Part shown: piece after piece, positions 8,716 to 17,569 of the stretch | Numbering within the stretch: the first letter of the stretch is position 1 | How the letters are laid out: each line of letters starts with the position of its first letter | From: Marinicella gelatinilytica | GTDB lineage: Bacteria; Pseudomonadota; Gammaproteobacteria; Xanthomonadales; Marinicellaceae | Assembly (NCBI RefSeq): GCF_026410405.1 | Contig: NZ_JAPMLN010000016.1 | Coordinates: forward strand, 1-64,000 | DNA: 64,000 nt | Reading direction: 5' to 3' | Made by a program: the position numbers and the translations under genes | Notes under the pieces: generated by a model | Database searches by the model: none | What the model saw: the letters and a program-made list of their open reading frames with translations, nothing else | What the model was told of the DNA's origin: nothing

Positions 8716-9683
8716 GATTCGTCTATAATTTTTGCTTTAATGCTCATATTTGGGCGCATAATGGATTTATCCGGGTCATTAATTTTGACTTTAGCATCTA
8801 ATATTTTAGAGGGTTGGTTTTGCGATTTGGTGCGAACCACTTTTGATAATTCGAAAATGCGACCGGAAAACTCAAGGTCTGGATAAGCATCCATATTAAA
8901 TGTTACTTTCTGACCCACTTTAACTCGTGACACGTCATTTTCTTTAACCTCCAATTGCGCAATAATATTATCCATATCAGCCACTTCAATTACCCGAGCA
9001 CCACCCCAAACCTGATCACCAATGGCATATTTATTATTGCCATGATCAGTTTGATGAATGATGATACCGCGCCTTTTAGCCATAATTCTCATACTTGACA
9101 TGGACTCTTGAAGCTCTGCCACATCGGCTTTTAACTTGGTAATGTTGGCGTTGAGGATATCTATTTCGGTGTCGATTTTTTCTTCATTTAAACGCAAATC
9201 ATCCTGAGCATGTTGGTATTGTAATTTAGCCAATTCATAATTAAGCTGATTCTCTTCATAATCGTTCTTGGCAATCACATTTTGTGGTAAATCCGCTTTG
9301 CGTTTGGCTTTATCCAGATTCATTTTGGTCTCTTCAACCGCCAGGGCTTTATCTGCCAGGGTTTCTACTTTTGTGGATATTTTATTTTTTAATTCGCTTT
9401 GTTTTATGCTGAGTTCACCTTGCTTATCCATCAGCTGTTCTTGAATCTCATCGGTCTTAAACATCAATATTGGTTGCCCGGGATTCACTTGACTGCCATC
9501 ATCTGCCATAAATGCAATGGTATAACGCCAAATTCGTCGCACGTTGGGTGGTGAATAACTGTCCTTTTCAACCGCAACCAGTTGTCCTGAGGTGCTGATA
9601 GTTTGGGCTTGAACTGCTGCTGATTGCAACCCAAAAAAACCCATTGCCATAAAAATTAAGTATTGCAACAAAGTCCTCATCAT
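8712..9683 (-). CDS. HlyD-family periplasmic adaptor (second of three)
   Basis: The 323-residue protein has a Sec signal (LQYLIFMAMGFFGLQSAAVQA) and then the adaptor fold: a lipoyl half with QVNPGQPILMF, a coiled-coil hairpin at about 85-195 dense in Lys, Glu and Leu, the second half (MRIMAKRRGIIIHQ), and a beta-barrel with KVGQKVTFNMDAYP. It is clearly a paralogue of its two operon neighbours but too diverged to be a recent duplicate. It should sit in the periplasm and connect the MacB-like permease to an outer-membrane channel. Overlaps of 4 nt at both ends tie it to the operon by translational coupling. Confidence 0.85.
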   Translation of the reverse strand: MMRTLLQYLIFMAMGFFGLQSAAVQAQTISTSGQLVAVEKDSYSPPNVRRIWRYTIAFMADDGSQVNPGQPILMFKTDEIQEQLMDKQGELSIKQSELKNKISTKVETLADKALAVEETKMNLDKAKRKADLPQNVIAKNDYEENQLNYELAKLQYQHAQDDLRLNEEKIDTEIDILNANITKLKADVAELQESMSSMRIMAKRRGIIIHQTDHGNNKYAIGDQVWGGARVIEVADMDNIIAQLEVKENDVSRVKVGQKVTFNMDAYPDLEFSGRIFELSKVVRTKSQNQPSKILDAKVKINDPDKSIMRPNMSIKAKIIDES

Positions 9684-10621
9684 GATGCTTCCTCGGTATA
9701 AACTAAGGCACTCATACCAGGTAACAAATCCACCTCATCACTGTTTTCTAAATCGACCGTGATTTCATAGTAAAGTCCGCTACCCCAATTTTTTTTATCA
9801 TGGCCTCCGGCAGATATGGCAATAATTTCACCGTTTAACTCGACACTCGGTAAAGCATCAAAACGTACCCTAACCGGTTGATTTTTTTTAACCTTTGGCA
9901 AGTCAATGGCATTCACCCAAGTTTTAACCTGCATATCAGTGACTTTTGATACTTTAACAATCACTTCACCGGTTCGTACCTGATCACCGATTTGGTATTT
10001 ACTACCACTCATGGGCTGGGTGGCGTGAATCACATAACCAGCTTGGTTGGCTGTTATGGTTAAACCTTCTAAACGTTCTTGCCAATAAGCCAGCTGCTGT
10101 TTTTTTTGTTGCAGACCCAATTCAATTTCTATTCGCTTTTCTTGTTCACGGAGCTTTAAAGAAGCCAGTTTTTTTTCATTATCAACCAGCGTTTTACTGA
10201 TTTGCTTTAAGGTTAACTGACGCTGCTTGTATTCAAGTTCGCCAATAAAGCTTATGGGCACACCGGCTTTTAAACTGGCCACTTTATGATCTACTTTGGC
10301 TTTTTCATAAGCCAATTTAGCATTATTGACATCAATTCTTAACTGAATCATATCGCGCTTTGAGCTGGCTTGATAAACATCTAAAGCTTCCTTTTGTGCT
10401 TCAATGGTGGCATCCAAATCACTGCCATCAATGCGCGCAATGAAGTCACCCACTTCGACGCGACTGCCTTCAGTGACCAAGTCGGCTATTTCGGCACGCC
10501 AACTTCGCACCATCGGCATGGTTACTTGCTGGGTTTGGCTGGATTCCACTTCACCCGTCAGCATCAGCGTCGAAGCCGGTATACTGGTCATCAATAAAGC
10601 CATCATAATAATCATTTTCAT
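9680..10621 (-). CDS. HlyD-family periplasmic adaptor (first of three)
   Basis: This adaptor has 313 residues and a short signal ending near Pro-Ala-Ser-Thr. Gly-Glu-Val-Glu-Ser at the start of the mature part, a lipoyl half with EGSRVEVGDFIARIDGSDL, a helical hairpin at about 75-180, a return strand (LTITANQAGYVIHA) and a barrel domain with VKKNQPVRVRFDALP give the standard order. It is the first adaptor after the ATPase gene and is coupled to it by a 4-nt overlap. Three consecutive, non-identical adaptors for one permease is unusual; they may form a mixed hexamer or serve different export states. Confidence 0.85.
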   Translation of the reverse strand: MKMIIMMALLMTSIPASTLMLTGEVESSQTQQVTMPMVRSWRAEIADLVTEGSRVEVGDFIARIDGSDLDATIEAQKEALDVYQASSKRDMIQLRIDVNNAKLAYEKAKVDHKVASLKAGVPISFIGELEYKQRQLTLKQISKTLVDNEKKLASLKLREQEKRIEIELGLQQKKQQLAYWQERLEGLTITANQAGYVIHATQPMSGSKYQIGDQVRTGEVIVKVSKVTDMQVKTWVNAIDLPKVKKNQPVRVRFDALPSVELNGEIIAISAGGHDKKNWGSGLYYEITVDLENSDEVDLLPGMSALVYTEEAS

Positions 10622-11283
10622 GACACAATCTTTCCGTCTAAAAATTCAATGGTACGCCCAGCATTTTCGGCAATATCAGGTTCATGAGTAACCATCACAA
10701 TGGTTTGACCTTGCTGGTTGAGATCAATTAATAAATCGATGATTTGTTGTGAAATGGCACTGTCTAAATTACCGGTGGGCTCATCTGCTAACAACACGGC
10801 AGGGTTGTTAATAAGGGAACGGGCGATGGCCACTCGCTGAATTTGACCACCTGACATTTCATTGGACTGGTGATGAATACGATCACCTAAACCGACTTTT
10901 GTTAGTAATTCTTTGGCGCGTTCAATACCGTTTTGTTGTTTTTCCGCGCTCGAAAAACGCAAAGGCACCAGTACATTTTCTAATGCCGATAGCCGTGGTA
11001 ATAAATGAAATCCTTGAAACACAAAACCAATGTATTCATTGCGGATTTTTGATAAGGCATCGTCATCAAGAACACTGACATCTTGTCCCGCCAACCAATA
11101 CTTACCTGAACTCGGCTTATCCATACATCCTAATATATTCAGCATGGTGGATTTACCGGATCCGGAACGCCCCATAATGGCGACAAACTCACCTTCTTTT
11201 ATGCTTAAATCCACTTCATCTAAAGCGCGGATGGTTTCTCCTTGGGTTTTATAAATCTTTGATATTTGTTCCAGTTTTATCAT
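10618..11283 (-). CDS. ABC transporter ATPase, MacB/LolD type
   Basis: The 221-residue nucleotide-binding subunit shows Walker A GRSGSGKST (about 38-46), a Q-loop region VFQGFHLLPRLSALENV, the signature MSGGQIQRVAIAR, Walker B VLLADEPTGNLD and the H-loop Val-Thr-His-Glu-Pro. LENVxxPL after the Q-loop and TGNLD are typical of the LolD/MacB/FtsE class that pairs with FtsX-type permeases. It powers the transporter encoded by the next four genes. It is the first gene of the operon. The ribosome site is weak, but a TATAAT lies 34-39 bases upstream. Confidence 0.93.
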   Translation of the reverse strand: MIKLEQISKIYKTQGETIRALDEVDLSIKEGEFVAIMGRSGSGKSTMLNILGCMDKPSSGKYWLAGQDVSVLDDDALSKIRNEYIGFVFQGFHLLPRLSALENVLVPLRFSSAEKQQNGIERAKELLTKVGLGDRIHHQSNEMSGGQIQRVAIARSLINNPAVLLADEPTGNLDSAISQQIIDLLIDLNQQGQTIVMVTHEPDIAENAGRTIEFLDGKIVS

Positions 11284-11316
11284 CGGCGTTTATTTAAATG
11301 GGTAATTTTGTTGGTT

Positions 11317-11322
11317 ATTATA
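11317..11322 (-). promoter_or_regulatory. Candidate -10 element of the exporter operon
   Basis: The minus strand reads TATAAT at 11322-11317, placing a start of transcription near 11310 and giving a leader of about 27 nt. No good -35 hexamer is seen 17 bp further upstream, so an activator may be needed or the call may be wrong. The rest of 11284-11434 holds a small CTGTC/GACAG hairpin near 11396-11408 and nothing else I can name. Confidence 0.35.
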
Positions 11323-11434
11323 AAGTGTTACTTGTGAATATTAATAGGTCAAAGGTACCAAATGCACTTGGTATTTAACATTTTTTTAATTTATCTGTCA
11401 TAGACAGGGATGAATGTAAAAAGTGCCCGACTAT

Positions 11435-12145
11435 TTAAGGGATACACATATCAAGAACGGCACTGAGCTGATAAAAGTAGGGATTATCGGCTGGAATTAA
11501 TCCATGAGAGATCCAAGGTGCCAACAATACCCATAGGCCAATAATAAAAATAAAGACTGCCGCAGTTCGACGCCAAAATGCCATCGACCCCCGCTCCATC
11601 ATTTTACGAATCGCCCACTGGGATGCCAATAACGGTAATATCGTACCTAAACCAAAAAACAGCATAAACTGCATACCACTTAATGCATTGGCAGTGGTGG
11701 CGGCAATAATCAGCATGCCATACAGTAAACCACATGGAATTAAGCCCCACAACATACCCTTGATAAAAGAAGCACTGCTGTTATGTTTGTTTTGTAATTG
11801 TTTTAACTTAAGCGAAACCTTAGACCATCCGGGCAAGGGTTTTTGAATGGTCAGTAAACGGTGATTTTTAAAGAATAAAGCCACCGCTGTTAATACCAGC
11901 ATGACACCCATAATCATGCGTAACCAAAACCCCCAAGCAACCACCGGTATCGATAAACTGGCACCTTGTACCAACCCGGCAAATACGACACCCAGTATAG
12001 TGTAAGTGGCCACACGACCTAAATTAGTAATGAGTACCTGATTATTATTTTGCTTGTGACACAAAGCAGCGCATAAACCGCCACACATGGCAATACAATG
12101 GAAACCCGAAAAAAATCCAATTATCAGTGGGGTGAGAAATGACAT
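11435..12145 (-). CDS. SafE/TauE-like membrane protein of the cbb3 maturation cluster
   Basis: This 236-residue protein has six likely transmembrane helices. Its N-terminus has the hallmark FFSGFHCIAMCGGLCAAL, with paired Cys near Met-Cys-Gly-Gly, and a matching second block LWGLIPCGLLYGML halfway along. This is the DsbD_2/SafE-like family often found just after ccoS. In this family and position it is linked to copper handling or cytochrome maturation for the cbb3 oxidase, though the exact role is not settled. It is the last gene of the cco operon, 7 nt after ccoS. Confidence 0.8.
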   Translation of the reverse strand: MSFLTPLIIGFFSGFHCIAMCGGLCAALCHKQNNNQVLITNLGRVATYTILGVVFAGLVQGASLSIPVVAWGFWLRMIMGVMLVLTAVALFFKNHRLLTIQKPLPGWSKVSLKLKQLQNKHNSSASFIKGMLWGLIPCGLLYGMLIIAATTANALSGMQFMLFFGLGTILPLLASQWAIRKMMERGSMAFWRRTAAVFIFIIGLWVLLAPWISHGLIPADNPYFYQLSAVLDMCIP

Positions 12146-12152
12146 CGATTAA

Positions 12153-12386
12153 TTACTGCGCATCTTCCTGTTCATTATCAGTTGATTTCTGCGTATCATG
12201 TTGTGGGTTGGCAGATTGCTGTTGGCGTCTCTGGTAACGATCAGCCGGTGTATCATCTTCCAGAATAGAATAAGCCGGCGAGTCTAAATCATCAAATTGA
12301 TTCTTACTAATCGCCCAATGAATTGCCCACACAGCAGCCACCGCTAACAGCAGTGATAACAACACCAAAACAAAAATCATATTCAT
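12153..12386 (-). CDS. ccoS: cbb3 oxidase maturation protein CcoS
   Basis: The 77-residue protein has one N-terminal transmembrane helix (FVLVLLSLLLAVAAVWAIHW) followed by the family signature QFDDLDSPAYSIL and a polar Gln-rich tail. CcoS is needed to put cofactors into the cbb3 oxidase, working with the copper ATPase CcoI. The tail (about 45-77) is longer and more acidic and Gln-rich than in many homologues. It follows ccoI by 3 nt, so both are surely co-transcribed. Confidence 0.9.
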   Translation of the reverse strand: MNMIFVLVLLSLLLAVAAVWAIHWAISKNQFDDLDSPAYSILEDDTPADRYQRRQQQSANPQHDTQKSTDNEQEDAQ

Positions 12387-12389
12387 CTG

Positions 12390-14780
12390 TTAATTCCGCA
12401 TTATCCGTCTTGAATTAAGCACCACCAACAATGAGCTAAGCGACATACCAATGGCCGCCATCCAAGGTGCCAGCAGTCCCATCATCGCCACCGGTGTCAC
12501 CGAACCATTATATAACAAGGCCCAGAATAAATTTTGCTTGATGATGCGTTGTGATTTTTTGGCGGTATTGACGGCCTGTTCAATCGGTGCCAATGAACGT
12601 CCCAAAATAATTAAGTCAGAGGCAGAATGGGCTAAATGAGCGCCTTGTTTTAAACTAATGGAGACATCTGCCTGAGATAACACCGGTGCATCATTCACAC
12701 CATCACCCACCATAACACATTGATTCCCTTGTTGTTGGACCTGTTCAATGGCTTTTATTTTATCTTGGGCTTGCATATTACCTTGGTGCTTCTCGATACC
12801 CAACTGTGCCGCCCAAGCGGACACTGTATCGGCCTGGTCGCCACTGATGATGGCCAATTCGCGGTGCTGGCTTTTCAGCCATTGAATCAATACCTGCGCA
12901 CCTTGTCTTGGTTTAGCTGCCAAGGCAAAAGCCGCTTCAACAGTTGTTTCACAGGCTATGTAAACCACGGTTTGTCCGGATTCTACCGGTGCCGGCTTAA
13001 GATTTTTGACACCAACAGATTGTAACCATTCAAAACTACCCATGCGCCACAAGCGACCTGAAACCGTACCCTGAACACCGCGGCCGGTTAATTCTTGGGC
13101 ATCGTCAACTGCCACCGATTGGTGCTGTCGAAATGCACTGGCCAGTGGGTGATTACTGATGCGTTGTAAACCGGAAGCAATGTCTTCCAGTTGGTCGTTT
13201 TGACCATAGCGATGAATCGCTGCAACCACCAATTGATCTTCTGTGAGGGTACCGGTCTTGTCAAAGAACCAATATTGACTTCGTGGTAATTGTTGTAATG
13301 CCTCAGTGTTGTTGACCAAAACACCTTGTTGTAACAGTTTGATGCCTCCGGCGGTTAGCGCCGTCGGGGTCGCCAGTGACAAAGCACAAGGACAGGTCGC
13401 AATCAATACTGAAAGAACCACCGGCAGCACCAATTCTGGCTGGTGTTGCAAATACCAAAATCCGGTGACCACCGCCAACAATAACACCACAGCAACAAAA
13501 TAGCCGGCAATGCGATCAACAGTCTGTAAGGTTTTAGGTTTTTTGCTTTGCGCCAGCTCCATCAAGTCAGCTAATTTAGCTAAAAATGTATTTTGGTTAT
13601 TAACGGTGGTCTCAATGATGACTTCTTCATTAAGTAACCGCGATCCGGCATACACAGTATCACCCTTGGTTTTTTTAACCGGTGTCGATTCTCCGGTTAA
13701 TAACGACTCATCAAAACGACCCTGTCCTTGTTTAATCTCACCATCGCAAGGCACCACTTGTTGTGATTTTATGAGTAGCCAATCTCCCTTCTTAACTTGA
13801 TCGACCGGAATCTGCTCTGTCCGATCTTTAGCTATTCGCAAAGCGCTGACCGGAATTAAGGCATTCAGCGCCGATCGCACATCCATACCTTTGTGCTTCA
13901 CCGCTGATTCCACAAACCGGCCTAATAACAAGAAAAAGATAAACATTGCCATGGAATCAAAATAGACATGACCATGATCAGTAAAACTAATATAAACACT
14001 GACAAAATAAGCGATGCTGATGGACAGTGCCACCGGCACATCCATACCCAAATGGCGGTTTGTAATATCGCGCCAAGCATTGCGGACAAAGCTTTGTCCC
14101 GCATAAAAGTAAACAACTGTGGCAATTAGCAGGCTAATTAAGCGAAAAAACTGACCGATGTCAGGATCTTGCGCCATTGACTCCGGATTATATAAAGGCA
14201 CCGCCAAAGTCATGATAAACATCATGCCGAAACCGGCCACAGCGATTTGTCTGAGCTGCTTTTTACGGGCAATATCAGCTTGATGGGCGGTGTCTTGTTG
14301 GTACATCGGTCTATAACCCAAACGTGTTATCTGTGAGAACAGTTCACTAAGCGACAGCTGGGACGGATCAAACTCAACGCGCATATTTTGGGTGACACTG
14401 TTTATGTGTAAATCCTCAACACCGGGCAAATCCAGTAAAACTTTTTGAATCAGCCAGCCACAAGCACTGCAATACATGCCCTCAATTTTTATCGTGACTT
14501 GCCGAAGATTATTGCCGGTTTCTTGGGTTAAACGGTCAAAGACTGCAGGCTCATCTAAATGTGACCATGATTGGCCATCACTATCGACTTGCACACCCGG
14601 TCTTTTGCCATCACGGTATTGATAAAAATCATCGTGAGATTCATCCGCCAGAAAACGGGCCACCGCCTGACAACCGATACAACACATGGGCTGTTCAACA
14701 CCATCAATGGTGGCGGTTAGACGGCAGTTGTCGGGCACCGGTTCCCCACAATGAAAACAGTGTGAGGTTGTGATAGACAT
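12390..14780 (-). CDS. ccoI: Copper-exporting P-type ATPase CcoI/FixI
   Basis: This 796-residue P1B ATPase begins with the CcoI-specific Cys-rich segment (CFHCGEPVP, then PMCCIGCQAVA), followed by a heavy-metal-associated domain with GMYCSACGW at about 98-106. Eight transmembrane helices carry the metal site CPCALS. The cytoplasmic loops hold LLTGES-type TGES, the phosphorylation motif DKTGTLT and the hinge GDGVNDAP. It moves copper across the inner membrane for assembly of the CuB centre in CcoN. Its start codon follows the stop of the small fixH directly. Length and all motifs are normal for the family. Confidence 0.95.
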   Translation of the reverse strand: MSITTSHCFHCGEPVPDNCRLTATIDGVEQPMCCIGCQAVARFLADESHDDFYQYRDGKRPGVQVDSDGQSWSHLDEPAVFDRLTQETGNNLRQVTIKIEGMYCSACGWLIQKVLLDLPGVEDLHINSVTQNMRVEFDPSQLSLSELFSQITRLGYRPMYQQDTAHQADIARKKQLRQIAVAGFGMMFIMTLAVPLYNPESMAQDPDIGQFFRLISLLIATVVYFYAGQSFVRNAWRDITNRHLGMDVPVALSISIAYFVSVYISFTDHGHVYFDSMAMFIFFLLLGRFVESAVKHKGMDVRSALNALIPVSALRIAKDRTEQIPVDQVKKGDWLLIKSQQVVPCDGEIKQGQGRFDESLLTGESTPVKKTKGDTVYAGSRLLNEEVIIETTVNNQNTFLAKLADLMELAQSKKPKTLQTVDRIAGYFVAVVLLLAVVTGFWYLQHQPELVLPVVLSVLIATCPCALSLATPTALTAGGIKLLQQGVLVNNTEALQQLPRSQYWFFDKTGTLTEDQLVVAAIHRYGQNDQLEDIASGLQRISNHPLASAFRQHQSVAVDDAQELTGRGVQGTVSGRLWRMGSFEWLQSVGVKNLKPAPVESGQTVVYIACETTVEAAFALAAKPRQGAQVLIQWLKSQHRELAIISGDQADTVSAWAAQLGIEKHQGNMQAQDKIKAIEQVQQQGNQCVMVGDGVNDAPVLSQADVSISLKQGAHLAHSASDLIILGRSLAPIEQAVNTAKKSQRIIKQNLFWALLYNGSVTPVAMMGLLAPWMAAIGMSLSSLLVVLNSRRIMRN

Positions 14781-14960
14781 TTAATCGTTTTTAAGCTGAA
14801 ATTTGTTTTGCTTGGCAATCACTTGTGGGGGGTGTTGATAGGCCATGTAAACCGTATACAAACTGGCAACAACAGCGGACGCCGGTAGGGCGATGATAAA
14901 CCAAACCCAGGCATGTTTATACCAAGGTGCGGGTTTGAACTCTGTGGGATTTTTACTCAT
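14781..14960 (-). CDS. fixH: Minimal FixH/CcoH-like protein
   Basis: This frame of 59 residues was found by hand between ccoG and ccoI. It reads Pro-Trp-Tyr-Lys-His-Ala-Trp-Val-Trp-Phe-Ile-Ile-Ala-Leu-Pro-Ala-x-Ala-Val-Val-Ala, which is the N-terminal membrane anchor typical of FixH, and ends after a short polar tail Ala-Lys-Gln-Asn-Lys-Phe. Usual FixH proteins have a periplasmic domain of about 100 more residues, which is absent. The ATG overlaps the ccoG stop as ATGA, and its TAA abuts the ccoI ATG, so the gene is in perfect operon register. FixH helps assemble the cbb3 complex. Short forms may keep only the membrane-docking role; that is inference. Confidence 0.85.
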   Translation of the reverse strand: MSKNPTEFKPAPWYKHAWVWFIIALPASAVVASLYTVYMAYQHPPQVIAKQNKFQLKND

Positions 14961-16342
14961 TTGTCATATCCAAAATATTTAACCGTTTCGGTACTGCTAT
15001 TATTGGGGTTATCAACCTCATTCACAATGACCTTAATGGTGTGAATCTTTTTATTGGCCACAGCTCTATCAGCACGAATACGGATAGGCACACTGATAAG
15101 TTCACCGGGTTCTGCCGTCAAACCATCTTCAGTTTCAAAATCAACTTTTAAGCCGTCTAAACCGGTGGCTGTTACCTGATACTGAGCAGTAACCGGACCC
15201 TTATTCATAATTTTTAAGTTATAAACATTTTCAATTCGTTTAGCATCAACAATGCGGTAAAAACTATTGCGATCAGGTATCACATTGGCATCAATGGTGC
15301 TTCGAGAAAACAGGGCATAACCAAATGCACTTAATAACAGGGTTAAAATAATGCCGTAAATAATAATACGGGGTCGAAAAACCCTTGACTCCTTGCCTGC
15401 CAAACTATTTTCAGTGGTGTAACGAATTAAACCTTTCGGCAATCCAACCGTCTCCATCACTTCATCACAGGCATCGATACAAGCTGCGCAGGCAATGCAT
15501 TCATATTGTAGGCCGTCCCGTATATCAATCCCTGTCGGGCACACCTGAACACACATGGTGCAATCAATACAGTCACCGGGATTTTCCGCCTCACGTCGGG
15601 TTTTACCACGCATTCTGGGTTCACCACGGGCCACATCATAAGAAATAATGAGGGTCTCTTTATCAAACATGGCGCCTTGAAAACGGGCATAGGGACACAT
15701 GTAAAGGCAGACTTGCTCACGCAGAAAACCGGCATTACCATAGGTGGCAAAGCCATAAAAGAACATCCAAAAGGTTTCCCATGGACCTAAATTCCAGGTC
15801 CAAACACCCACCGCCAATTCTTTAATCGGCGTAAAAAACCCAACAAAAGTAAAACCGGTCCACAATGCAAAGGTAATCCACATTGCCTGTTTTGCCGTTT
15901 TTCGCCAGATTTTATTAAAATTCCATGGCCCTTTATCCAGCTTCATGCGTTTATTGCGATTACCTTCGGTGAGTTGCTCCATCCAGATAAAGACTTCGGT
16001 CCAGACGGTTTGTGGGCAAGCAAAGCCACACCACAAACGACCGGCCAAAGCGGTGAAGAAAAACAGCGAGAACGCAGCTATAATGAGCATCAAAGCCAAA
16101 AAGATAAAATCTTGCGGCCACAGGGTAATACCAAAAATATAGAATCGTCGAGCCGGCAAATCAAATAACACCGCCTGATGACCACCCCAATCTAACCAAG
16201 GCAGAAAATAAAACAATCCCAGCAAAACAAAAACCGCTAATTTTCGCTTAAACTGAAAACGACCCTTGGTTTCTCTTGGATAGACTTTCTCGTGGGCTTT
16301 ATAAAGTTTTAGCTCAACCGGTTTGGTTTCATTTGTTGACAT
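14957..16342 (-). CDS. ccoG: cbb3 oxidase accessory protein CcoG (RdxA/FixG), polyferredoxin
   Basis: The 461-residue membrane iron-sulfur protein has five or so helices, including Pro-Trp-Leu-Asp-Trp-Gly near the start and CPQTVWTEVFIWME. It carries two ferredoxin-type clusters: CIDCTMCVQVCPTGIDIRDG, and CIACAACIDACDE shortly after. A C-terminal Ig-like domain (about 350-461) faces the periplasm. CcoG reduces copper for CuB assembly in the cbb3 oxidase. It is separated by 23 nt from the small membrane-protein gene upstream, and its stop overlaps fixH. Length and motifs are normal. Confidence 0.95.
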   Translation of the reverse strand: MSTNETKPVELKLYKAHEKVYPRETKGRFQFKRKLAVFVLLGLFYFLPWLDWGGHQAVLFDLPARRFYIFGITLWPQDFIFLALMLIIAAFSLFFFTALAGRLWCGFACPQTVWTEVFIWMEQLTEGNRNKRMKLDKGPWNFNKIWRKTAKQAMWITFALWTGFTFVGFFTPIKELAVGVWTWNLGPWETFWMFFYGFATYGNAGFLREQVCLYMCPYARFQGAMFDKETLIISYDVARGEPRMRGKTRREAENPGDCIDCTMCVQVCPTGIDIRDGLQYECIACAACIDACDEVMETVGLPKGLIRYTTENSLAGKESRVFRPRIIIYGIILTLLLSAFGYALFSRSTIDANVIPDRNSFYRIVDAKRIENVYNLKIMNKGPVTAQYQVTATGLDGLKVDFETEDGLTAEPGELISVPIRIRADRAVANKKIHTIKVIVNEVDNPNNSSTETVKYFGYDK

Positions 16343-16365
16343 ATTTTATGTATTTATTCTTGCAT

Positions 16366-16680
16366 TTATTTGTGGGCGGTTCTTTGCGCTAATTTAGTGC
16401 GAGGCATGGCCATAATAACACCACAAAATAAGCCGGTGATAAAATTAAAACCCCAAAAGAACACAAAACCTAAGGCATAGCCTTGCCAGCGACCAATGCT
16501 GATGGTGATGCTGGCAATTTCATTCAAATAAGCCGGATCAAATTGTGCAAAAAACACCACTGATTGCACCGCCGCCACCAAAAAGGAAACCCAAATAGCT
16601 ATGCCTAAGCGACGATAAAAAATACGTTTAATTTGACGCTCATTAAAGTCTTTGTTGGCTGTGATTGGCTGCGTTGGCAT
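16366..16680 (-). CDS. Small two-helix membrane protein within the cco operon
   Basis: This protein of 104 residues has two probable transmembrane helices (IAIWVSFLVAAVQSVVFFAQF and YALGFVFFWGFNFITGLFCGV) flanked by basic ends. No named family is recognised. Its place between ccoP (4 nt before) and ccoG (23 nt after) points to a role in assembling or stabilising the cbb3 oxidase. Small unnamed membrane proteins in this slot are common in gammaproteobacterial cco clusters as far as I recall. Confidence 0.75.
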   Translation of the reverse strand: MPTQPITANKDFNERQIKRIFYRRLGIAIWVSFLVAAVQSVVFFAQFDPAYLNEIASITISIGRWQGYALGFVFFWGFNFITGLFCGVIMAMPRTKLAQRTAHK

Positions 16681-16684
16681 GGTT

Positions 16685-17569
16685 TTATTTCCTGCTTAAA
16701 GAATAAACATAGGCGGCCACCAACTTAATACGATGCTCATCCAGCACTTCATTTTGAGGCGGCATATGACCCTGCAGTCCTTCATAAAGCGCGGTTTCGA
16801 TGATTTCATGAGAACCATACAGCCAATTGTCATCGGTTAAATTAGGTGCACCGAGCATCTGATTACCTTTGCCCTCAGGACCATGACAGGCTGTACAAAA
16901 CATCTGAAATTTAGGGGCACCTGCTTCTGCTAAGGCAGCATCATGTTCAATACCTGATAAGCTTCGAACATAAGCAGCCACTTGTTGCACACCTTCTTCA
17001 CCCAAAGGACCTGCCCAGGGTGTCATAATGCCGGTACGGCCATTGGTGATGCTTTGTATAATGGTTTCAAACTCACCACCCCACTTCCAATCATTGTCAG
17101 TTAAGTTCGGGTAGCCGTAACCACCTTTGGCATCTGAGGCATGACATTGTGCACAATTATTGGCGTAAATACGCTGCCCGAGTAACATCGCGGTATCATC
17201 TTTAATGATTTCATCTACCGGTTTATTAATGAAGGCTGCGTAGGTTTCCTCACGCGCTTCCACCACTTCCTGGTAAGCTGCCTGGAACTCACCTAATTGC
17301 GTCCATTCTTTGGTGCCTTTGTAATTACCCATACCCGGATACAGAATTAAATAAATCACTGAAAAGATAATGGTACCGACAAACAGCCATAACCACCATC
17401 GTGGCATGGGGTTATCTAACTCAGTAATATCATCATCCCAGACGTGACCGGTGGTATTATCAGCGAGCTTATCGGTTTTTTTCTTGGCTGTTGCAAAAAG
17501 TAACCAGCAATAGGCAACGATGTGTAAAGCAACCACAATAATGACGGTCCAATGCCAAAAATTACTCAT
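16685..17569 (-). CDS. ccoP: cbb3 oxidase diheme cytochrome c subunit CcoP
   Basis: The 294-residue subunit has N-terminal membrane helices (HWTVIIVVALHIVAYCWLLF and a second at about 55-75). Two c-type heme sites follow in the periplasmic part: CAQCH with its distal Met region, and CTACH with HMPPQNE near the end. CcoP passes electrons from soluble cytochromes to CcoO and CcoN. It starts inside the end of ccoQ with an 8-nt overlap (ATGAGTAA). Everything expected is present. Confidence 0.96.
   Translation of the reverse strand: MSNFWHWTVIIVVALHIVAYCWLLFATAKKKTDKLADNTTGHVWDDDITELDNPMPRWWLWLFVGTIIFSVIYLILYPGMGNYKGTKEWTQLGEFQAAYQEVVEAREETYAAFINKPVDEIIKDDTAMLLGQRIYANNCAQCHASDAKGGYGYPNLTDNDWKWGGEFETIIQSITNGRTGIMTPWAGPLGEEGVQQVAAYVRSLSGIEHDAALAEAGAPKFQMFCTACHGPEGKGNQMLGAPNLTDDNWLYGSHEIIETALYEGLQGHMPPQNEVLDEHRIKLVAAYVYSLSRK

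Noticed and set aside
12390-12392. Suspicion that ccoI ends prematurely
   Set aside because: The 796-residue product has all motifs and the usual short C-terminal end, and ccoS follows after 3 nt.
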